DNA from: Pycnococcus provasolii
Lineage: Eukaryota; Chlorophyta; Pseudoscourfieldiophyceae; Pseudoscourfieldiales; Pycnococcaceae
Direction of reading: 5' to 3'
Length of the DNA stretch: 64,000 bases
Assembly: GCA_938743325.2 (NCBI GenBank)
Contig: OW568892.1
Location: forward strand, 124,001-188,000
Below, one piece after another: positions 55,601 to 63,438 of this stretch. Each line of letters starts with the position of its first letter. Positions within the stretch are counted from its first letter, which is position 1. The translations under genes and the position numbers were made by a program. Under the pieces are notes generated by a model that did not search any database, had not been told where the DNA came from, and saw nothing but the letters and a program-made list of their open reading frames with translations.

Positions 55601-57372
55601 TGGACGTGTCGAGCGTGGGTGCTGCGACGGTGGCGAGCGGATCGACGCTGGACGTGTCGAGCGTGGGCGCTGCGACGGTGGCGAGCGGATCGACGCTCGA
55701 TGTGTCGAGCACGGCGGCTGCGACAGTGACGAGCGGATCGACGCTCGATGTGTCGAGCACAGCGGCTGCGACAGTGACGAGCGGATCGACGCTCGGCGTG
55801 ACAGTGGCGACCGACGCGACGGTATCTGCGGGCGGCGACGTGTCGATGACGAGCACGGGCAAGACGACTGTGACGTCGACCGGCTCCGACATCTCGGTGT
55901 CGGCGCCGAGCGCAGACGCGAAGGTGTCGATCGCGTCCGGCGGCTCGACGACGGTGACGAGCGGCGACGACGTCGACGTCATCGCGGAGGACGCAGTGAC
56001 GATCACGTCAGGTACGGGCGGCATGCGTTTGGAGTCGACTGGCCAGCTGGCCGCGTCGTTTTATGGTTTAGTCTCGATTTTGAGTACTGATGACGATGTT
56101 GATATTCGAAGTGGTGGGTCGTCGCTTTCAATGGATGCTGGTTCTACCCAATATGCTGGCGTGGTTGCTATAGCTTCGAATTATGCGAGCAAGGTTAGAA
56201 TTGGCTCGGAGGGAACTTCGAGTGGCAAGGTGCAGTCTGACTTCTTTGGTGATGTCACTGTGCATGGTAATTTGGTTATCACTGATGAACTTACATATGA
56301 AGAGCATTACGCTTCGAAAGTTCATATAACTAATGAGCAAGATCTGATTGTTCAGCAACAAATTCGAGCGCCGTTTTTGACTGGCTTAGACACGGAGGAT
56401 GTTGACTCGACGAGGTCTTCGGATTTGCGGCTTGACTCTGGATCTGGCGGCACGTCGCACAAGATTTTAATTGGTTCGTTGAATGCAAAGGATGGAGTTG
56501 AAATAGGTGGCGTCTCTGGTGCGCCAATTGAGCTTAAGCAAGGCTCTGGTGACGAGGACAAGCGGTTTGCTGTAAATTCAGATGGGTCGGTGAGTGTTAG
56601 AAGCGCATATGGAAGTTCTCTTTCTATTGCAGATGATTATGGAAATGGAACAGTCAGCATTGCTTCGTCTGGATCTCGGAGCGTCGAGATCGGCTCAAAG
56701 GCAAGCACTGAAGTTTCGCTTTCTGCACGCTCAATTTCGCTTTCGGCAGACGACGATGCGAGCAGTGGAGGTGAAGTTAAGATCGACGGCGGTGACGGGT
56801 ATGAATCGATTGACGGTGGTGACGTTGAGCTTCTTGGTGGGTCCTTCTACGGCATGACGTACGGTGACATGCAGCGTTCCGCCGGTAATGTTCGCCTTGA
56901 CGGTGGAGCAAGCAGCACGGCGCAAGGTGGCAGTGTGATCATGCGTGCTGGTTCAGGTTACAAAGGTGACGCGAATGGACAAGTTAAGCTGCAAGACGCT
57001 GACGGGACGAGCAGACTCGAGGTGCAGGCGAATGGTACGATACGTAGCCACGGCGCCATGGACATGCAAGATAATTCGGGGGTTACGCGTTTTGCGGTCC
57101 AGTCGAACGGCGTTCTTCGCATGTCTGGTGCATACACGATGGAGCAAGTCAGTGCGTCTATGACTGTTCCCAGCGACGCGTCGGTTTACGTTATTTATGG
57201 CAATCTCGGCTCAAGTTTTCAGGTGAGTGCGCCATCTGGAACAGATTTCGTAGATGGGCAAATGATCATGGTGATCAATTCATCGAATAGGTGGTCGACG
57301 GGAGACGTAAACACTGTTGCCGGTGGAACGCGGTGGTTGATCTATGTTGCTGCGGAGGGTCGTTGGTTCTAA
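19296..57372 (+). CDS. Giant secreted or surface repeat protein, about 12,700 codons
   Basis: One frame runs from ATG 19296 to TAA 57372, broken only by a 200-N gap (42706-42905) and one extra C at 43387-43388. The frame shift lies within 500 bp of the gap inside a repeat, and coding resumes at once, so it is probably a sequence error. Order: low-complexity Arg/Asp/Gly N-terminus; hydrophobic segment at about residues 174-187 (WMLLLVAYVSLIPVAF), a signal peptide if translation starts at ATG 19779, otherwise a signal anchor; PPC-like domain at about 191-295 (GDPDLYVS, YYLGVHG); diverged GG-rich units with Cys motifs; first linker module; array R1 (23547-31730); second linker module; array R2 (33498-56057); third linker module; unique C-terminus ending LIYVAAEGRWF. 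The Gly/Ser/Val/Thr alternation suggests stacked beta strands, as in adhesins or beta-helical fibres. No C-terminal membrane anchor is seen. I do not recognise the full protein; an adhesive or cell-covering role is inference. Confidence 0.88.
19779..19868 (+). other. Signal peptide or signal anchor of the giant protein
   Basis: The ATG at 19779 opens MHSKSCTLLTRAW followed by MLLLVAYVSLIPVAFTG: a basic n-region, a hydrophobic core of about 16 residues and a small-residue exit. This is a textbook signal peptide if this ATG is used. The 161 codons upstream are open but of low complexity, with poly-Asp and poly-Arg. An acceptor-like TTGCTTGCAG at about 19609-19619 raises the possibility that the true 5' structure is spliced. 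Confidence 0.55.
19867..20178 (+). other. PPC-like (pre-peptidase C-terminal) domain
   Basis: Within the giant protein, GFYKYYHVEV, then GDPDLYVSQTA, an aromatic/Ser stretch (YTWLSSS), then SSGMYYLGVHG and TTATFKIQA follow the strand order of the PPC domain found at the ends of secreted bacterial and algal proteins. It directly follows the signal-like segment, which supports secretion. Confidence 0.65.
22045..22510 (+). repeat. Linker module M1 in the giant gene
   Basis: This encodes VDIFGDLMVHG, then RTPRLTGLDLEDD, VIDAGLGGT, LYIGPIDTSGIHIG and ILIRQG. The same order of motifs recurs at 32577-33060 and 56156-56680. The three copies are highly diverged in DNA but clearly homologous in protein. 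This one separates the first diverged GG-rich unit from the second. Confidence 0.8.
23547..31730 (+). repeat. Array R1: 1,524-bp coding tandem repeat, about 5.4 copies
   Basis: Units begin at about 23547, 25071, 26595, 28119, 29643 and 31167 (last one partial). Each unit encodes 508 residues of Gly/Ser-rich repeats (GGSVSVLGG, SGTSGAV, GDTGAGG types) and one Cys-rich insert (EYNCSGV, KRGCTRDCSFYG, FMCGTMPV, GGCTQYCLGG). The copies are almost identical at DNA level; one visible difference is C versus T at equivalent positions (T at 26516 and 31088; C at 24992, 28040 and 29564). GC content is much higher than in the homologous diverged units on either side. Confidence 0.95.
31731..32576 (+). 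repeat. Diverged R1-type unit at the right edge of array R1
   Basis: Protein motifs continue the R1 plan (GGDVALFGGES, GTSGQLLMQSG, GDSGSLTLVSG, GGSVVLSAG), but the DNA is AT-richer and differs at most third positions. It represents an unhomogenised flank. Similar diverged units lie left of the array at about 20440-22040 and 22600-23530. Confidence 0.8.
32577..33060 (+). repeat. Linker module M2 in the giant gene
   Basis: This encodes VRIGRSEVRQVQTDIFGD, VTIHG, RTPAITGLDPED, VDAGSGGTGALDIGP and VTIKQGEGD in the same order as M1 and M3. It stands between arrays R1 and R2. Confidence 0.8.
33498..56057 (+). repeat. Array R2: higher-order coding repeat, about 30 units
   Basis: Each unit is a 516-bp core (172 residues: STLGVTVATDATVSAGGDV, TSTGSDISVSAPSADAKVSI, GGMRLQSTGQLAASFYGAVQ, TGPMSLSTGAGGASLVSLGA, then ASGVDVDAVGDVSVTSDASV) plus 3-8 copies of a 48-bp, 16-residue subrepeat STLDVSS(T/V)GAATV(T/A)SG. 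Unit lengths are 660, 708, 756, 804 or 900 bp, that is 516 + 48n with n = 3 to 8. The left half is mostly 708 bp, the right half mostly 756 bp. All lengths keep the reading frame. The 200-N gap falls inside one unit, so the true copy number is unknown. Confidence 0.95.
42706..42905. other. Assembly gap (200 N) inside array R2
   Basis: The gap is exactly 200 N, a usual placeholder for a gap of unknown size. The sequence on the left ends at the start of the subrepeat block and resumes on the right at PMSLSTG of the core, so at least part of one unit is missing. Confidence 0.98.
56156..56680 (+). repeat. Linker module M3 in the giant gene
   Basis: This encodes SKVRIGSEG, SDFFGDVTVHG, RAPFLTGLDTED, RLDSGSGGT, ILIG and IELKQGSGDEDKRFAV, the third copy of the linker module. 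It stands between array R2 and the unique C-terminal region of about 230 residues. Confidence 0.8.
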
Positions 57373-57687
57373 AATGGGTGTGCATGGGTGGGGCTGAGTG
57401 TAAAAGCCTGTGTTGGGTAGTAATGAAAATGAACATAAAATGTTTGGGCAACCATTTATCTTCAACTGTTCCTTTCGTCCTTTCTTGTGTTGTAGTGCTC
57501 GTGATTTCTGTCGTCCCCGCCATGGAATCTTTGCTCGACTCATGAAAATGGGTCCAACGAGAGATCTAGTGGTACGTACGTCAGTGTAGGGTAGGGATCA
57601 AGGATGGATCTCATCAGAAACACAAATGCCCAATTTCCAAGGTCGATTTCACAAAACATGTGCAACAATCTGCCAATTCCCACCTTT
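57373..57687. other. Spacer between convergent giant gene and BAR gene
   Basis: This is about 315 bp between the stop codons of two convergent genes. It presumably holds both 3' UTRs; no canonical AATAAA stands out and no other feature is visible. Confidence 0.5.
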
Positions 57688-58785
57688 TTACTCGTAGTCG
57701 CTGTCGTCGTCATGGCGACCATGCGGTGGTGCCGCCGCGTTCTGCTTCTTTGCGTCTGCCCCGCCGCTGCCACGTGCTGATACCACCATTTCCTGCCGCT
57801 TGTCTTCGACGGGAATCTCCATGCACGATGCTGCCGTGGCGAACGATGCAGACTGTACGGAGATGGCTGCGTTGAGATATGCCTTGAAATGCATTGCGTC
57901 GGCAATGAGGCTGCGAAGTTCATCGTACACCTCGCTTTCGCAGGCTGAGTACGATGCTAGACTCGCCTGCAGCTTGACGTCTCGTGCTTGCTTTTTCTCC
58001 CATGTGGAATGCATTCGCCTCTCCACGCGCTCCTTTCCCGTGCCGTCGACATTGTCCGCCAGCTGGAGCTTGAGCTTGTCATGAGTCGCCAACAAGCTTT
58101 CCACCGCGCGACGATAGAAATCAAGTTCGAGTCGCCTGTCCTCGAGTTCACCCATGCGTTTTTTCACGGACTCTGCGTGCATCTTCCATGCGGCTATCGG
58201 GCGAAGCACCTCGCCCTCAAGACCGAGGCTGACGTCCTCGCCGAGCTTTCGCATTTCCTCGCCGGAACCTCGTCCTCCAGCGACCGTATGCTGCACTGGT
58301 GGCACCATTTCCGCCGCCCCCGTTTCTGGGTTGTACTCAAAGGAAAGAGGCAGGTTCGACTCGAGCGTTGACGCGACTTGCTGGAAGAATGCATCGTTCG
58401 CATGGCGAAGTGACTGACACTGTGTATATATATGTTTGTTTGTTGTTGTTTGTTGTTGTTAGTCAATTAGTTATTTGATGATGATGATGATACACCAGAA
58501 TGACGAATGATCCATCACCATTCACCATTCTTATGGAGGATGTCGTCTCCCTTCATAACAACAGCAAACGACCACCAACCAACGTACCACTTTCTCGCAC
58601 TTGTCGACGATCGCCTTGAAAGTTTTGACTTCGTCGTACATCAGCATGCACCGCGCGCTTTCGGTGTGCATGAACCGTTTCGCGCCCATTTTCAGGTACT
58701 GCTTCATGCCCTCGATCATCTTCCTTTTCGCGTGGTGCACCTTCGACCCTTCGCCGTTGCGCGGCGACGCGGACGCACTGCCCAT
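57688..58785 (-). CDS. BAR-domain protein, two exons
   Basis: Exon 1 is 58785-58588 (66 codons, MGSASASPRN...DKCEKV) with donor GTG|GTACGT. Exon 2 is 58413-57688, starting after TGTCAG (SLRHANDAFFQQ); an acceptor 6 bp earlier (after ACACAG) would add two residues in the same frame. The product is 307 aa. A long helical region with SLGLEGEVLRPIAAWKM, VKKRMGELEDRRLELDFYRR and ACESEVYDELRSLIAD has the heptad-like pattern and the P...W and R.L..D(F)Y signatures of amphiphysin/endophilin-type BAR domains, which dimerise into a crescent that binds and bends membranes, typically in endocytosis. No SH3 domain follows; the tail is short and acidic (DDDSDYE). It is therefore a BAR-only protein. Alternatives would be other membrane-binding coiled coils; I am fairly sure of the BAR assignment. 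Confidence 0.75.
58414..58587 (-). other. Spliceosomal intron of the BAR gene
   Basis: The intron is 174 bp with donor GTACGT and acceptor TGTCAG (a 168-bp version using ACACAG is also in frame). It contains TTG-type and GAT-type simple repeats. Without removal the exon-1 frame runs to a stop inside the intron and the BAR helix is broken. Confidence 0.7.
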
Positions 58786-59554
58786 GACTGACGAACTAAC
58801 TGACGAATTGACGATGACGCGGTCACGCGCACGGACTGTTGTTGTTGTTGTTGTTGTTGAGACTGACTTGAGAGAGTGCGAGTGACGAACGGCTGGAACT
58901 TGGAAGGAAGGAAGTCGAAAGTGCGCGAAGAAAAAAAAAGGTTTTCGAATCAAAAGGGACTAAAGGGACTGTGGGGGAGGGGGGAGGAAAACCTAACCTA
59001 GTACGCGGTAGGGAATGTTAACCAGTGGGGGAAGGAAAAAACAAAACTCAAAAAAAAAAAAAAGAGGAAACAACAACGGTTGGATTGGTCCTATCAGATC
59101 GTAATAATAATGAGGCACCTGGACATAACTAAGGTTAGGCGGGTGGAGGAAGTTGCGATATTTTTTTCCCCGTTTTTTTTGGAAAAAATTGACAACAACA
59201 ATCAATCACTCCAAAACCCCAACAAACCTCCGTTGGTTGGTTCACTCGACCTCATCTTTGTTGAATGATTAGTAGTTGGCATGTACACGACCTCAAGCGT
59301 GTCTGCGTGTGATACGACGTTCGAAGTCGCTGACGTTCACATCCTCCATGGGAGCGAGTACAAATTACAAATCAACAAATCAGGGAAACTCCGTCGTGAC
59401 AAAATTAACACACGTGTGCTTGCTGCGTCGGCCGAGTACATCGCCATCCAAGATCATTATCTATCTATCAAAAATAGAGGTCCATTTGACCATTTCACCG
59501 CCATACGGCGCCGCACCATACCAATACAAATGCAAGGTCCCATACTCGTCGCTG
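58786..59554. other. Spacer between BAR and exonuclease genes
   Basis: The BAR promoter side (58840-58860) has a GTT repeat. The rest is AT-rich with A- and T-runs at 59050-59065 and 59160-59185. A plus-strand frame at 59281-59637 (MYTTSSVSACDTTFEV) is open but overlaps the exonuclease 3' end and has no domain; I do not annotate it as a gene. Confidence 0.45.
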
Positions 59555-60448
59555 CTACCGTAGAACCCGCTCTGACGTCTTCTTATTCTTCTTCTCCTTT
59601 GGCGTCTTCTTCTTGTTGTCCTGCGGCTGTTGCTTGAGCTCCGGCTTGTTTTTTTTGGGAGAAGCCAATTTTGTTTTCTTCCACCGCTCGTACACCTTGA
59701 TCGAGATCCATGCATCATTGGCAGCGTAGAGAAGTTGTTCCTCCGGAATCTCCGTTAGAGGGCGGCTCCAGTCGAAACGCGCAAGCTTCTCCTTCCGTTC
59801 TTTTGTGTATGGTTCGCAGTTCAGATATTTCTCAGCAGCGCTTATGATGCCCCAAAGCCTGTGTCCAGCAGGATGAGGAGGGAGAGAAACAGCGAGGTCA
59901 ATCGTCTTCTTGGGCGTGATTTCGTGATTTTGATGAAGAAGTTTGACGTCTTCACCCAAGTCGAAGCCCACGAGCGTCTTTTTCTTGAGGATGTCACGAA
60001 GGCCATCGTACTTAAGAGCACGGGAATCGAAGACGTACACTTGTCCCGTTGGAGACGCGAGCTGCAGTAAGTGTGGTCCGTTTTTGGCTTTATTGGTCGT
60101 CGGCTTCGTCTCTGTGTCGAAGCCAATCACATCCCATTCACTGAGGTGCGCGCACGCCTTCTTTAATGTTGTGCATATCATCTTGTTGTCAGCAACAGTG
60201 TGACGAGCGCTACGAGGAATCACAACATGCACATCCTTCGCGGTGCGCATCTTGAACTTCCCCGCTACAGTCACCACGGAGAAGCGCGAGTTGCTGCGTC
60301 GTCGTGAAGCTGTGAGGATCTCCCTTGTTGTTGTCCTCGGCGTGACAAGTGGTGGAGCAAAAGCATTTCCTCCACCACTACCACCACCGCCGCGGCGCGG
60401 TAACGGCGAAATGATGGTGCTTCTGCATGCCGGCTTCATTGCCATCAT
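59555..60448 (-). CDS. 3'-5' exonuclease of the DnaQ/RNase D-WRN type
   Basis: The ATG at 60448 gives 297 aa; the frame opens upstream only at a GTG. The first about 70 residues are basic, Ser/Thr-rich and nearly free of acid, suggesting an organellar targeting peptide. The catalytic domain shows Exo I GFDTET (Asp111, Glu113), Exo II LVGFDLGEDVKLL (Asp167) and Exo III YAAND (Tyr241, Asp245), the DEDDy arrangement of RNase D, WRN exonuclease and plant WEX-like proteins. No HRDC or helicase domain follows; the C-terminus is a Lys-rich tail. The enzyme would trim DNA or RNA 3' ends. It is intronless. Confidence 0.87.
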   Translation of the reverse strand: MMAMKPACRSTIISPLPRRGGGGSGGGNAFAPPLVTPRTTTREILTASRRRSNSRFSVVTVAGKFKMRTAKDVHVVIPRSARHTVADNKMICTTLKKACAHLSEWDVIGFDTETKPTTNKAKNGPHLLQLASPTGQVYVFDSRALKYDGLRDILKKKTLVGFDLGEDVKLLHQNHEITPKKTIDLAVSLPPHPAGHRLWGIISAAEKYLNCEPYTKERKEKLARFDWSRPLTEIPEEQLLYAANDAWISIKVYERWKKTKLASPKKNKPELKQQPQDNKKKTPKEKKNKKTSERVLR

Positions 60449-61240
60449 CGTCGTCGTCGTCGTCTTCCAGCACGTAGCACGGCACAATAATGATGCACAT
60501 GCCACGGCATATGGGGGTTGCTAGGGTGAGTGTGAGCGAGACGGGAACTCGACGGGTTGTGGTGCTAACCCCTATTTGGCGTGGTGCCAATACGGGTGGA
60601 GTCCCCTTTTTTTTTTTCCAGACTATTGGGGTTACAAGAAGAAGTTCCTGCACCTAAACGAAGACAGAACAAGTAAATAAAGTATGTACACCATCAGACA
60701 CATCCACCCTACATACAAAGAAATACTCAAAACATCTCATTCAAGCCCATAAAAGTTCCCCTGCTAATTGAACAAGCCTCCCACATCCCTGGTTTACTAT
60801 TGTTGCTCCCAAACTCTTCTCCATGTGTTGGTTGACGTGTTAGGAGAGTGGTCTCATCCTGCGTATGTTGGGTGGACTTAAGAGTCGTGTTGGGTATGCA
60901 TGGTCCGTTTGCATTGGGCGTCGCTCTTGAATCTTGATTAAGGTGGCCAGTTAGCGTTGGGTGTTGGTTTGATTGAGGTGGGTAGTCAGTGTGCGTTGGG
61001 CGTCGGTCTTGGTTGAGGACTTGAGGTGGTCAGTTTGCTTTGGGTTTAGAATTATTCTCTTTGGTCTGTCTACTGGTTGGTGGGAGCAAGGGCATGTTGA
61101 CGTGGATAATATGCTCTTGATGAGAGTGTAGTAGTTGGAGACTTAGTTGGGGGTTTGGGAAGTTGTATTTGGGGGTTTGGGGAAGTTGGGTTCCAATTTC
61201 GCAGGGATTTCAATTTCATTTGTTGTTGGGTTGTTAATGG
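60449..61240. other. Spacer with degenerate GTTGGGCGTCGG repeats
   Basis: No gene is supported. At about 60905-61042 three to four degenerate copies of a word like GCGTTGGGCGTCGGTCTTGGTTGAGG(TGG)(T)CAGT recur about every 50 bp. The left part holds T-rich and low-complexity DNA. Confidence 0.45.
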
Positions 61241-62165
61241 TGCCATTGCTGGCGGATTGATGGTGCCGTTGAAGGCGGGATGAAGATGTGTTGGCGCACA
61301 GCCAATGAGGATGACAGCGGTGGTGCCATTGAAGGCGGATTGAGGGTGCCATTGAAGGCGGGATGAAGATGTGTTGGCGCACAGCCAATGAGGATGACAG
61401 CGGTGGTGCCATTGAAGGCGGATTGAGGGTGCCATTGAGGGCAGATTGAACATGAGTTGGCGCACAGCCGATGAGGATGACAGCGATGGTGCCATTGCTG
61501 TAATTTTGACAGCGATGGTGCCGTTGCTGGCGGATTGATGGTGCCGTTGAAGGCGGGATGAAGATGTGTTGGCGCACAGCCAATGAGGATGACAGCGGTG
61601 GTGCCATTGAAGGCGAATTGATGGTGCCGTTGAAGGCGGGATGAAGATGTGTTGGCGCACAGCCAATGAGGATGACAGCGGTGGTGCCATTGAAGGCGAA
61701 TTGATGGTGCCGTTGAAGGCGGGATGAAGATGTGTTGGCGCACAGCCAATGAGGATGACAGCGGTGGTGCCATTGAAGGCGGATTGAGGGTGCCGTTGAA
61801 GGCGGGATGAAGATGTGTTGGCGCACAGCCAATGAGGATGACAGCGGTGGTGCCATTGAAGGCGGATTGAGGGTGCCATTGAGGGCAGATTGAACATGAG
61901 TTGGCGCACAGCCGATGAGGATGACAGCGATGGTGCCATTGCTGTAATTTTGACAGCGATGGTGCCATTGCTGGCGGATTGAGGGTGCCGTTGAAGGCGG
62001 GATGAAGATGTGTTGGCGCACAGCCAATGAGGATGACAGCGGTGGTGCCATTGAAGGCGGATTGATGGTGCCGTTGAAGGCGGGATGAAGATGTGTTGGC
62101 GCACAGCCAATGAGGATGACATCGGTGGTGCCATTGAAGGCAGATTGAACATGAGTTGGCGCACA
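61240..62165. repeat. 83-bp minisatellite with longer variant units
   Basis: The marker GATGAAGATGTGTTGGCGCA recurs at about 61279, 61362, 61557, 61640, 61723, 61806, 62001 and 62084. The spacings are 83, 195, 83, 83, 83, 195 and 83 bp. The 195-bp intervals contain an extra unit type with AACATGAGTTGGCGCACAGC. Because 83 is not a multiple of three, all three minus frames stay open through the array; these frames encode the same peptide words in rotation and are not genes. Confidence 0.9.
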
Positions 62166-62312
62166 TGTCGCGCGGCATGGCGGTGTGGTGGCGCAGTGGT
62201 GTGGTGCGGTGGTGTGTGGTGTGTGTGTGGAATAAGTGCCTCCAACCTTCTAGAGTTGGTGAGGGTTTGGGCCCCCTCAAGATAAATATGGGTGAGTGTG
62301 GATGATTCGGGG

Positions 62313-62334
62313 ATATGTTATCAGGATAACGTAT
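62313..62334. repeat. Palindrome 1: 22-bp inverted repeat
   Basis: ATATGTTATC-AG-GATAACGTAT forms a near-perfect hairpin (one mismatch) with a 2-bp centre. It is the first of three adjacent palindromes. Confidence 0.75.
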
Positions 62335-62337
62335 CAG

Positions 62338-62369
62338 CAAGAAAATCCACATTAATGTGGATTTTCTTG
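62338..62369. repeat. Palindrome 2: perfect 32-bp palindrome
   Basis: The arm CAAGAAAATCCACATT is followed directly by its exact reverse complement, centred between 62353 and 62354. There is no loop. The centre reads CATTAATG, as in palindrome 3. Confidence 0.95.
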
Positions 62370-62431
62370 GTCCCCGTGAAGTGCGGACAAAAATGACATT
62401 AATGTCATTTTTGTCCGCTGTTCATGGGGAC
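62370..62431. repeat. Palindrome 3: 62-bp inverted repeat with a perfect 36-bp core
   Basis: The core arm GCGGACAAAAATGACATT (62383-62400) meets its exact reverse complement (62401-62418). The outer arms GTCCCC(G/A)TGAA extend pairing to 62370-62431 with three mismatches. The centre is again CATTAATG. Confidence 0.95.
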
Positions 62432-62840
62432 TTGCAAGGTCACGTGATGTGGACAGGTGAGGTGCCCCGAGTGGAGGTTGCCCGTTGCAAGGCGGCCCCG
62501 TGTGGAGGTTGCCTATTGCAAGGTGGCCCCACGGTTGTGTGTGGTGGGCTGTGGTTGTATGGGTTTCCCTGCTGCCATTGTCAACGCGTTTTTGTGTACG
62601 CACGAGTGGCGTACGCTTGTTGACCGGTGAAGAGAGAGAGAGAGAGAGAGAGTTTTAAGTGTAACTTGGCTCCGGCCTTGTGGAGTTAGGGTGGTAAAAC
62701 AACTAGGGTTGTCCGTTGTCGCCTGGTCGAGCCTCGTGGGCTCGCCTGGGGTGGTGGTGGTGGCGCTGGTGTGGAGGGAGATTGTGTGTGTGTGTTAGGA
62801 TTGCGTTGGTGTGACGTGAGTTAGTTACATTTCATTTACA
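62432..62840. other. Spacer with GTGGAGGTTGCC duplicates and GA repeats
   Basis: No gene is visible. Two copies of a GTGGAGGTTGCC(C/T)(G/A)TTGCAAGG(C/T)GGCCCC(G/A)(T/C)G block lie at about 62471-62535. A (GA)n run is at about 62632-62652 and G/T-rich simple sequence at 62745-62810. Confidence 0.5.
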
Positions 62841-62854
62841 CAAAAACGCGGACA

Positions 62855-63002
62855 ACGACCGCAGCAGCAGCAGGAGAGGAGGAGGATCCCAAAGGGACCA
62901 CGATCGCAGCAGCAGCAGCAGCAGCAACAACAGCAGGGAATCCCAAAGGGACCACGACCGCAGCAGCAGCAGCAGGAGAGGAATCCCAAAGGGACAACGA
63001 TC

Positions 63003-63033
<31 letters not shown>

Positions 63034-63057
63034 GAGGATCCCAAAGGGACCACGATC

Positions 63058-63098
<41 letters not shown>

Positions 63099-63222
63099 GG
63101 AATCCCAAAGGGACAACGATCGCAGCAGCAGCAGCAGCAGGAGGAGGATCCCAAAGGGACCACGACCGCAGCAGCAGCAGCACCAGCAGCAGCAGGAGGA
63201 GGATCCCAAAGGGACCACGATC

Positions 63223-63254
<32 letters not shown>

Positions 63255-63284
63255 GGAATCCGGAATCCCAAAGGGACAACGATC

Positions 63285-63336
<52 letters not shown>

Positions 63337-63403
63337 GAGGATCCCAAAGGGACCACGATCGCAGCAGCAGCAGCAGCAGGAGGATCCCAAAGGGACCACG
63401 ATC

Positions 63404-63438
<35 letters not shown>

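Noticed and set aside
33476-56055. Dozens of long open frames of 90-300 codons on the minus strand through array R2 (and similar ones through R1)
   Set aside because: They repeat with the period of the array, have Ser/Thr/Pro or Arg-rich composition mirroring the plus codons, and exist only because the units are multiples of three without antisense stops. The plus frame continues uniquely into conserved flanks.
56690-57372. C-terminal part of the giant protein as a prophage or viral tail-fibre gene
   Set aside because: The fibre-like style (VQANGTIRSHG, AVQSNGVLRMSG) is real, but it is continuous with the host-type giant gene, there are no other phage genes, and neighbours are spliced eukaryotic genes.
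59281-59637. Plus-strand 118-codon frame (MYTTSSVSACDTTFEV...)
   Set aside because: It overlaps the 3' end of the well-supported exonuclease gene on the other strand, shows no domain, and ends in low complexity derived from that gene.
61070-62352. Three overlapping minus-strand frames of 300-390 codons
   Set aside because: They cover the 83-bp minisatellite. A unit not divisible by three makes every frame encode the same rotating peptide words. There is no domain and no unique flank.
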